Below are positions 51,344 to 57,703 of a stretch of DNA of 61,912 bases, piece by piece. The stretch spans positions 406,419 to 468,330 of the forward strand of contig NZ_JAMXEX010000003.1 of assembly GCF_025370775.1 (NCBI RefSeq), given 5' to 3'. Every line of letters begins with the position of its first letter. The first letter of the stretch is position 1. Source of the DNA: Ancylothrix sp. D3o (GTDB taxonomy: Bacteria > Cyanobacteriota > Cyanobacteriia > Cyanobacteriales > Oscillatoriaceae). The notes beneath the pieces were generated by a model. It was given only the letters and a program-made list of their open reading frames with translations. It searched no databases and had not been told where the DNA came from. Position numbers and translations under genes: made by a program.

Positions 51344-51455
51344 CCTTTAGCGATATAATATGGGCTGATAGCCAGGGGGCTTGCGGGAACTCTCATCAAG
51401 GGTTTTGTTTCTATTTTTGTATTGCCGTTGTGTTTTGTTCTTTGGGTTATTTAGT

Positions 51456-51722
51456 ATGAAACGTTCGCTCTTTTCTGTGGTGGTTGCTTTGGTTTTTGCT
51501 TGGCTGGTGGCTTTTGCTGCAACACCGGCTTTTGCTGCCACACCGGCCACTCCCCACCGTATTGATGTTTCTGTTAAAAAAATTCCGCCCGTTAACAATC
51601 TCAGTCAGGTTCGCGGCTCTTTGCTCAGTGTTTGGGTGGCTGCCGATCATTCGGGCGACACTTTGGGATGCCGGTGTGTCAGTTGTTTGGGTTTAGCAGG
51701 AAGTTATAACTTGCCGGTGTAA
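51456..51722 (+). CDS. Small exported cysteine-containing protein
   Basis: Start at MKRSLFSVVVALVFAWLVAF, an 88-residue product with a classic signal peptide ending at AFA/ATPA (about residue 27). The mature part is about 60 residues: RIDVSVKKIPPVNNLSQVRG, then WVAADHSGDTLGCRCVSCLG. The GCRCVSC cluster could form disulfides or bind metal. A longer frame starting 25 codons upstream lacks a signal logic. No family recognised. Terminator-like inverted repeat downstream at 51774. Confidence 0.65.
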   Translation: MKRSLFSVVVALVFAWLVAFAATPAFAATPATPHRIDVSVKKIPPVNNLSQVRGSLLSVWVAADHSGDTLGCRCVSCLGLAGSYNLPV

Positions 51723-51773
51723 TTGATTTTTTTAACCCAGACACCCAAAAAGTTTTATTTCCTCAAAAGCTTG

Positions 51774-51804
51774 AAATCCAGGGTTTTTAAAAACTCTGGA
51801 TTTT
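51774..51804 (+). terminator. Terminator after the small exported protein gene
   Basis: AAATCCAGGGTTTTT pairs with AAAAACTCTGGATTT (one mismatch), followed by TGATTTTT. Confidence 0.65.
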
Positions 51805-51896
51805 GATTTTTAGGTAAATTGAAATTTAGCAAAGCTTGACAGCAATTGAGTTTGAGACGTTATCAAAAAAATCAAACTCGCTTAAATTACTAACAA

Positions 51897-53264
51897 TTAG
51901 ACATTTAACCAGGTTTCATCAAATTTAGTGCTGGGAAGAATAACGCTAACAGTAGTGCCTTTTTTAAGTTGGCTTTCGATGCGAATTTGTCCGTGATGAT
52001 TTTCGACTATCGCACCGGCTATAGCTAATCCTAACCCAGAACCAGCCGCACTGCTATGGCTGCGGGCAGGATCGGCTCGGTAAAAGCGATTGAATAAATG
52101 GGGCAAAGCTTCCGAAGGAATGCCGGTGCCGGTGTCTGTAATTTTGATGTGCAGGTAAAGATTATTGCTGTTTCTGGCCGGGGTACTTTCCAATTCAATC
52201 AAAATTTTTCCACCGGCAGGAGTATGTTGCAGGGCATTATTTACTAAATTCGTAAAAAGTCTCGCCAGTTGATCCCAATCTCCTTTTACGATGAAGGCAT
52301 TTCCCGGCAGATTAGCAATTTGCAGCTTATTAAGGATTAGTAGCGGCGGGTCTTTAATATCCAAATGTAAATTGACGTTTTTTTCCTTAGCGCTGAGCAG
52401 TTGTTCTTCGATCACTTCCATCAGTAAAGCATCAAGCGGAACTTCTTCCCGCGTTTGATTAATATTCCCGCTGTCTTGTCTGGCTAAAAACAGCAAGTCA
52501 TCCACAAGCCGGCCTAATCTTCGCGTCAGCCGTTCGATAATTTGCCATTGTTGCCGGTTTTGGCTGTCAATTTCTGGGTCAGATAAAGCAACTTGAACAT
52601 TAGTTTGGATAATCGCTATCGGGTTTCTCAATTCGTGGGAGGCGTCGGCGGTAAATTGTTTGAGTCTTTGGTACGATTCTCGCACCGGCTCTATCGCCAA
52701 CCCCGATAATAACCAGCCAATAAAAGCTACTGAAATCACCATTAAACTAATGCCGATGCTGAGGTCAGCAATTAACTGCCGGCTGGGTTTTGTAACTTCA
52801 AACCAAGGATGACTGGCTCTTAAATATCCTAAAACTTGCCGGTTGATTTCGATTCGTTCTGTAACTTGCCGCAGCAGTTGTCCGTTGGGAAGTTGTACTG
52901 TTTTTCCCGCCCGATTTGGATACAGTTCACTTGTACCGGCAACCGCTAAAGTTGTCCACAATAAATCGCCGGTGGGACTAAACCATTCTAAGTCGATGTG
53001 GTCGTCTTCTAAAGTTTGGGTATTGTCTCGAAAACTTGCTTCTATATTTATTCGCAGTTTTCCTTGCTCTGCCCTTCCCGCATTCAACGGTTCAATAACG
53101 AGAGAACGTTCTACCACTTCCACAACGTGGTTTAAGGTGTCGTCTATCCTTTCAATCAAGGTGGTTCGGACGTATAAATATACGCCGGTGGCAAATAACA
53201 ACAGCAATACAGCCGTCACGGCTGTGTACCAAAGGGCTAAACGCCGGCGTGTGGTTTGAAACAT
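51897..53264 (-). CDS. Membrane sensor histidine kinase
   Basis: A 455-residue classical kinase. Two membrane segments: about 12-32 (YTAVTAVLLLLFATGVYLYV) and about 172-194 (IGISLMVISVAFIGWLLSGL), flanking a periplasmic sensor of about 140 residues. A short HAMP-like linker follows (EPVRESYQRLKQF), then HisKA with FTADASHELRNPIAII (about 207-270) and HATPase about 325-450 (LVNNALQHTPAGG, DTGTGIPS, GSGLGLAIAGAIV). The plan resembles the RppB/NrsS and related kinases of cyanobacteria, but no cognate regulator is adjacent. It is the last chromosomal-type gene before the accessory element. Confidence 0.9.
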   Translation of the reverse strand: MFQTTRRRLALWYTAVTAVLLLLFATGVYLYVRTTLIERIDDTLNHVVEVVERSLVIEPLNAGRAEQGKLRINIEASFRDNTQTLEDDHIDLEWFSPTGDLLWTTLAVAGTSELYPNRAGKTVQLPNGQLLRQVTERIEINRQVLGYLRASHPWFEVTKPSRQLIADLSIGISLMVISVAFIGWLLSGLAIEPVRESYQRLKQFTADASHELRNPIAIIQTNVQVALSDPEIDSQNRQQWQIIERLTRRLGRLVDDLLFLARQDSGNINQTREEVPLDALLMEVIEEQLLSAKEKNVNLHLDIKDPPLLILNKLQIANLPGNAFIVKGDWDQLARLFTNLVNNALQHTPAGGKILIELESTPARNSNNLYLHIKITDTGTGIPSEALPHLFNRFYRADPARSHSSAAGSGLGLAIAGAIVENHHGQIRIESQLKKGTTVSVILPSTKFDETWLNV

Positions 53265-53922
53265 AAAAACCTTGTAATTATTCGCTTCTCAATGTTATAA
53301 GCCAAAACTCAATCAACCTTTTTTTTTCTGTCGTTATTTCCCGTTTTCATATTCTGGCAAAAAAACACCCTTTTTCAAAGAAACCGGTTTTTAAGTCTCA
53401 TAAAGTTTCTCTCTAGCTGTTTTTTCCCGCAAGGCGGACAAACCCTACTATAAACGAGCTTTTGATAAGTCTGGCTTTTACCCTTTCTTCTTTCCTATCT
53501 AATTTTTCTATCAATTTTGGCAAAATTTTTCCTAATTATTGCAAATAATTATCAATTACGGCCACGAGCGATTAAGGGGTTGACAAATTTTGTGCTTTGT
53601 GGTTACTTAATTATTAAATGTAGAATTTTATATTTTTTACCAAAAATTTCTGTAAACGCGGCTTTGCCGTTTTTTTTGTGCCAAAACCCTTAAAACCTCG
53701 TTTTCCCTAAGTCGAAGTGAGTCCGCTTAAGAAGTTGGTCTCTCACGAGGTAAAAACCTGAGTAAAAATACTTACATTGACAATCTTAAAAAAATATGGT
53801 AATAGCAGACGAAAGTAAATTAGGGATTCTACTTAATGAAATCCCCAACAAGAATAAATGTTTGTCGAATGAGTGCCGGTGGGCCAATTGATTCTCCCAG
53901 AAGTCGAGATATCAACCCGCGC
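53265..53922. other. Boundary region between chromosome and accessory element
   Basis: About 660 A+T-rich bases. An AAACG-GGC-TTT-GCC-GTTT hairpin with a T8 tract lies at 53654-53678, oriented rightward. ACCTCGT (53695-53701) and ACGAGGT (53745-53751) form a 7-bp inverted repeat. A 31-codon rightward frame (MVIADESKLGILLNEI) starts near 53796; it is too short to call. No direct repeat with the right-hand end could be tested because that end is outside the window. Confidence 0.4.
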
Positions 53923-54084
53923 TTACTCTAGGTCATCAAATAACTCATCCGGTACTACACACTCAGATACGATAGCAAGTTCCGCTTCAACTGCTCGCTT
54001 AATCAACACTAGGCAAGCTTCATTGCCGAGAGTGCTTATCTGTTTGATGATTTCGTTGGTTAATTCGAGTTTGGTTGGGTGCAT
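53923..54084 (-). CDS. Small protein at the end of the phage-like operon
   Basis: A 53-residue frame beginning MHPTKLELTNEIIKQISTLG, mostly helical and acidic at the end (VVPDELFDDLE). It lies 47 bases after the fibre-tip gene in the same direction. The codon pattern and helix periodicity look real, but there is no clear ribosome-binding site. Function unknown. Confidence 0.5.
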   Translation of the reverse strand: MHPTKLELTNEIIKQISTLGNEACLVLIKRAVEAELAIVSECVVPDELFDDLE

Positions 54085-54131
54085 GGTTGTCTATAAATAA
54101 ATTTCAGTAAAACATCAAAATTAACAGAAAG

Positions 54132-54560
54132 TTAAAGTGCAAGAAAATTCTCAAACCAAACATTGATTTCAGTTCCAGAAGTTAACGCGGGGAGAAAAGT
54201 ATAACACTCTCCAGTCGCGAAAAATTGAGCAAAAGAATTATTAACCGTATTTGGATAATTCACAATAATGGGTGCGTAGCGCGTGGCAGATGGTCGCCAA
54301 TTAATAGGTAGTGTAAATATGGGGGAAAATTGCCCCATTCCCGCCTGAAAAGTTATTTTGGCAGCACCACAAATAAACACCCCAGTAGTGCTACGTCTTA
54401 AAGCTAGAGGGTTTGGGCCGGCGCTCCATCCAGTGTTATAAGCGGGGCTTGTCCATTGGCTCGTGTAGTGATCATGCGTTGCCGGTGGGTAAGTTGCGGG
54501 TTTATTTGATATTTCTTCCCACGTTGGCACTTTTTTCTGGTTTAAATCAATTATCTGCAT
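54132..54560 (-). CDS. Phage tail-fibre tip-like protein
   Basis: A 142-residue protein. The N-terminal part has the motif WEEISNKPATYPPATHDH, the collar or attachment sequence common in tail fibres (W-x-E-I-x-x-KP then P-x-x-H-x-H). The rest is beta-rich, as expected for a small receptor-binding knob: TGWSAGPNPLALRR, TTGVFICGAAK, and ITFQAG and IFTLPINWRP. Similar short fibre tips occur in phages and phage-tail-like particles. Proteins like this decide which cell surface is bound. Ends the larger part of the operon; the fibre-like protein gene precedes by 5 bases. Confidence 0.7.
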   Translation of the reverse strand: MQIIDLNQKKVPTWEEISNKPATYPPATHDHYTSQWTSPAYNTGWSAGPNPLALRRSTTGVFICGAAKITFQAGMGQFSPIFTLPINWRPSATRYAPIIVNYPNTVNNSFAQFFATGECYTFLPALTSGTEINVWFENFLAL

Positions 54561-54565
54561 AAAGA

Positions 54566-55228
54566 TTAGCTCTCCACCGTAACTAATACAGTTGTTGCCG
54601 CGCCGCTAGAAATAGCGGTTACCAATCCCAGAGTTTCTGGGATAGCAAAGTTCCCCGGTGGTAGGGGGAAAGAGTATAAACTTGTGGTCGCATTACCACC
54701 CAAACAAATAAAAACGGGTACAGTGCCATTATTATAAATACTCACCCGTCGCCAATCGACAGCAGTTGTTTCAGATGCAAGGGTTGCCGCCGCGCCTTCT
54801 GTCGAAATAGGTACAGTTGTTTGAGCACTTGGCGGCGTTACCGTCCTAGATGCACCGGACGCGGCGCGAACGGCTCGCAATAAGTTTGCATTGATTGTGT
54901 TTGCCGCCGGCGTTGCCGCTGCCGTGCCCAAAACACTCTCAATACCATCTGTGAATCCTTCCAACTGATCTACAAAACCGGCAATTGCACCTAAGCGCGC
55001 AAGTAAAGAGCCGGTGCTGCTTGCAGCGTCGCCGGTTGTTCCGATTGCAGCTTCCAAACCATCAACAAGAGCCGCAATTGCACCTAAGCGCGCAAGTAAA
55101 GAGCCGGCGGCGTTTGCTACATCTGCCGGCGTGCCTACCGCAGTTTCTAACCCATCAATATTTGTATTGATTGTTGTTAACGTGCTGTTTGCGTCATTTA
55201 CTGGTACTAGAGAATAAATACTCGTCAT
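54566..55228 (-). CDS. Fibre-like structural protein with internal duplication
   Basis: A 220-residue protein. Residues about 25-105 hold two copies of a GSLLARLGAIA unit with an LE-AIGT/AVGTP spacer (GLETAVGTPADVANAAGSLL and GLEAAIGTTGDAASSTGSLL), typical of helical trimeric shafts. From about 130 the sequence is beta-rich: VSIYNNGTVPVFICLGG, LPPGNFAIPETLGLV, TTVLVTVES, the pattern of a small fibre or decoration domain at the end of a phage protein. A strong Shine-Dalgarno (AAGAGGAAAT) precedes the ATG. Start overlaps the stop of the upstream gene by one base. Confidence 0.6.
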   Translation of the reverse strand: MTSIYSLVPVNDANSTLTTINTNIDGLETAVGTPADVANAAGSLLARLGAIAALVDGLEAAIGTTGDAASSTGSLLARLGAIAGFVDQLEGFTDGIESVLGTAAATPAANTINANLLRAVRAASGASRTVTPPSAQTTVPISTEGAAATLASETTAVDWRRVSIYNNGTVPVFICLGGNATTSLYSFPLPPGNFAIPETLGLVTAISSGAATTVLVTVES

Positions 55229-55464
55229 TATTTCCTCTTAAAAATAATGTCCAAAACTACAGCAAGCAAACCCGCACCAATGGTAAAAAATGCCCACGTT
55301 AAAAACTCAAGTTTTGTGTTAATTGCTGAAAGCTGGGAACTAACAACACTTTTAAAATCATCTATTCGGCGCTCGTTTTGATAGGCTTTCTCAGCGGTTA
55401 TCGCATCGTGTTTCTCCAATTTATCAAGCCGTAGATTTACATATTCATCTGGTGTGAGACTCAT
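55228..55464 (-). CDS. XhlA-like coiled-coil/transmembrane protein
   Basis: A 78-residue protein: N-terminal charged helix (LRLDKLEKHDAITAEKAY), a coiled-coil segment (IDDFKSVVSSQLSAINTK), then one membrane helix at the C-terminus (LTWAFFTIGAGLLAVVLDII) and a basic end (FKRK). Size and layout match XhlA-type proteins, which work with holins in phage cell lysis, or spanin-like membrane proteins. It starts at an ATGA overlap with the preceding gene, so it is translationally coupled. Confidence 0.6.
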   Translation of the reverse strand: MSLTPDEYVNLRLDKLEKHDAITAEKAYQNERRIDDFKSVVSSQLSAINTKLEFLTWAFFTIGAGLLAVVLDIIFKRK

Positions 55465-55916
55465 GGTTTTATTTCGAGCGAGTTTGAAATTTGGCCGTCA
55501 TGCCAGAAGACTTCAAGGGTTATATCTTTAAAATACTTAGGAACTTGAATTTCCCACATATATTGATTCACCCCCTCTATTTTTGGGGCCACTATAAAGT
55601 TGAGGTTGTTAATCTTCAAAAATTGGCGGTAAATTAAACCGGCACCAGTGAAGGTTGTTTGAGAGTCTGGGAAGAAAGAGGAATAAACGTTAAAAGTGCC
55701 CCCCCAGTTCCAATTTTTTCCCTCGCTTTGAGTGCATGACGTACCAACCAAAAAAACAGAACTGGGTGATAAGCCTGTCTGCGATGGTATAGGCTGAAAG
55801 CGCTCTATACCATCCGACCCTAAAAATGTTTGAGAAGCTAAAGTGATTCGTCTTGCTAAATTCCAAGTTAAATTAGAATTCTCAAGAATGAGAGAGGAAC
55901 CCCAAGGCAAGGTCAT
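55461..55916 (-). CDS. Uncharacterised protein of the phage-like operon (151 aa)
   Basis: Not recognised. A beta-rich soluble protein with many aromatic and Asn/Ser residues (NSNLTWNLARRITLASQTFL, NWNWGGTFNVYSSFFP, GLIYRQFLKINNLNF). No signal peptide or membrane segment. Such composition is usual for phage particle or baseplate proteins, but nothing here shows it. It overlaps the upstream 75-codon gene by 35 bases. Confidence 0.65.
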   Translation of the reverse strand: MTLPWGSSLILENSNLTWNLARRITLASQTFLGSDGIERFQPIPSQTGLSPSSVFLVGTSCTQSEGKNWNWGGTFNVYSSFFPDSQTTFTGAGLIYRQFLKINNLNFIVAPKIEGVNQYMWEIQVPKYFKDITLEVFWHDGQISNSLEIKP

Positions 55917-56109
55917 AAGCCTCTGTTAAATAAACTCTAGGGTCAAAACCGGCGTCGCTTAAAGCGTCCATACAGTCATCTACGCTTTGATTGTTTAGCG
56001 GGTTTTCTAACATTGCCGCAAGAGTTAACCCGCTAGTAACAATTTTGTTGAAATTATGCCAATTATCACCGTTAATTTCAGGAATGATTAATGTTGTAAA
56101 ATCTTCCAT
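55882..56109 (-). CDS. Uncharacterised small protein of the phage-like operon (75 aa)
   Basis: Not recognised. Soluble, acidic and helical (LTLAAMLENPLNNQSVDDCM, VYLTEAYDLALGFL). Start overlaps the stop of the upstream gene by one base. In some phages small acidic proteins in this place are tail assembly chaperones, but no slippery sequence was noticed. Confidence 0.6.
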   Translation of the reverse strand: MEDFTTLIIPEINGDNWHNFNKIVTSGLTLAAMLENPLNNQSVDDCMDALSDAGFDPRVYLTEAYDLALGFLSHS

Positions 56110-56756
56110 TAGCTCAAGCTAGTAAGTTGGGGAATAACTTTCAAAGAGCGAGTGGTATTTGCTGCTGTAACCCATGTATTTAAGCCGGCATTACCTTTGA
56201 TTGCAGTTGAAGCGGCTTCAAAAGTTTCTATTGCACTGCCGGCCTCTTGACCAAACGGCGCGCTTACTGACTGAGACGGGTAACTGGTGTAGCTAATGTT
56301 TGTAAACCGGCTAGTTTGCTGGGTTCCCGTTGCGTCTTTATTTTTAAGCAACACTTTAGCAAACTTAAATTTGTTGGCAGCAATTGCCGTCCACACTTCA
56401 GTCCCGGCGGGTGGAGTTGTTAGACCGTTTACAGTCGTTCTTGCTCGACTACCTAAAGCCGCAATAATTAACCCTACCATTTCTGTCGCCGTTTCTTTTT
56501 GAACTCCTGCTGTTCCGCCCGTAATAGAGGGAGCGTTAGGGCCTAATATTTGACATTTCAAAACAGTATTAGCAGCTGCTGCTACCCCAAAGGGCTTGAT
56601 ATATCCGTCAATCCGATCTGTAACGACTCGTCCGCCATTCATTTTTCCCCTAAATGCTGTTTGCTTGGCTTCTCTTGTTAGTGCTCGCCATGCTTCTAAA
56701 GCGGTTTTTGCTGCTTGTAATTCTGCCGCGCGCTCAATATCGGTAAATCGTGCCAT
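56109..56756 (-). CDS. Uncharacterised protein of the phage-like operon (215 aa)
   Basis: Not recognised. N-terminal helix with repeated Ala/Arg (ARFTDIERAAELQAAKTALE), then an Ala/Thr/Gly-rich beta-type sequence (VAAAANTVLKCQILGPNAPS, TSYPSQSVSAPFGQEAGSAI). No signal or membrane segment. Low charge and high Ala, Thr and Ser would suit a structural subunit that is made in quantity. Separated from the next upstream gene by 98 bases, the longest gap in the operon, so an internal promoter is possible. Confidence 0.65.
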   Translation of the reverse strand: MARFTDIERAAELQAAKTALEAWRALTREAKQTAFRGKMNGGRVVTDRIDGYIKPFGVAAAANTVLKCQILGPNAPSITGGTAGVQKETATEMVGLIIAALGSRARTTVNGLTTPPAGTEVWTAIAANKFKFAKVLLKNKDATGTQQTSRFTNISYTSYPSQSVSAPFGQEAGSAIETFEAASTAIKGNAGLNTWVTAANTTRSLKVIPQLTSLS

Positions 56757-56854
56757 AAATTCAAAGTCTTGTTAATTGTTCTTACAATCCAACACTACCA
56801 ACAGTTTTGAGATTTTAAAGATTATCAGACAAGTTAAACTTGTCCGACGAGTGA

Positions 56855-57694
56855 TCATACGTTCTCACCGGCCGGCTCAAAAACTTTACCGGTCAACCTG
56901 CTATAAAGCTGTACCGGGTTAACAAGCCCGTCTATATGCAGAATTGCGTAAGCAAACCTAACATCTGCTATCGGTCTTTTTCGCTTAGCGTTTCGTTGCT
57001 TGCCAAAAACTAACTTTTTAGGCGGAACGGTGGGAAATGCAGTCATCTCATCATCACGATTCATTTTGTCAAGAATCGCTGGTTTAATTACATGGTTTCT
57101 AATTAACAAAACTTTTTCTATCAAGTTTCTAGCATCTGTTTCAGAACGTGCGAGCAGCCTAAAATCGTACCCCTCCTCTTTGTCTAGGTAAAGATACTTT
57201 TCTTTACCTTTTTTGAATATATAACCACCGTTCGCACCGAAAATCTGTTCTATTTTCTTCGCTAGTATCCCTGCTTTTGCTTCTGTCATTGTCTCGGATG
57301 TTTCGTCATTTAATCGAAAAGAACACTCTAACCATAGCGGCGAAAAACCATCATCTACATCTGCTGAGTCTTCTAAGAAAAACAGCTTTACTTGCGGTCT
57401 GTGAATTATTCCAGAATCAGCCGCCGGAATACCTAAAATCGGCGGATGTTCATCTTGAAAAGTTGACTCACTGTTTATTAAAAAGTGAAACAGCAAAATA
57501 CGCATGATTGTCATGCTTGCTGTATCTTTGTCTTGATGCGTGCAAGCATACTTTAGATTTGTTTCGGGAATGTTTAAATTTAAGTCGTTGTCTACATCTA
57601 CATTGCGGAAATATTTTAAAACCTTTTTGTTTTCAAATTTTCTGAGTAAATCTTGCAGATGCTCAAAAGGCGAAAAATTATCAGGTATTGCCAT
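56855..57694 (-). CDS. Uncharacterised protein of the phage-like operon (279 aa)
   Basis: Not recognised. Soluble, charged and mixed alpha/beta. N-terminal helix FSPFEHLQDLLRKFENKKVL; central LWLECSFRLNDETSETMTEA, where an acidic stretch is followed by LAKKIEQIFG; a Lys-rich block (KKLVFGKQRNAKRKRP, about 225-240) before the end that could bind nucleic acid or be disordered. Ten bases after the large 888-residue gene. Confidence 0.65.
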   Translation of the reverse strand: MAIPDNFSPFEHLQDLLRKFENKKVLKYFRNVDVDNDLNLNIPETNLKYACTHQDKDTASMTIMRILLFHFLINSESTFQDEHPPILGIPAADSGIIHRPQVKLFFLEDSADVDDGFSPLWLECSFRLNDETSETMTEAKAGILAKKIEQIFGANGGYIFKKGKEKYLYLDKEEGYDFRLLARSETDARNLIEKVLLIRNHVIKPAILDKMNRDDEMTAFPTVPPKKLVFGKQRNAKRKRPIADVRFAYAILHIDGLVNPVQLYSRLTGKVFEPAGENV

Positions 57695-57703
57695 TTGTAC
57701 CTC

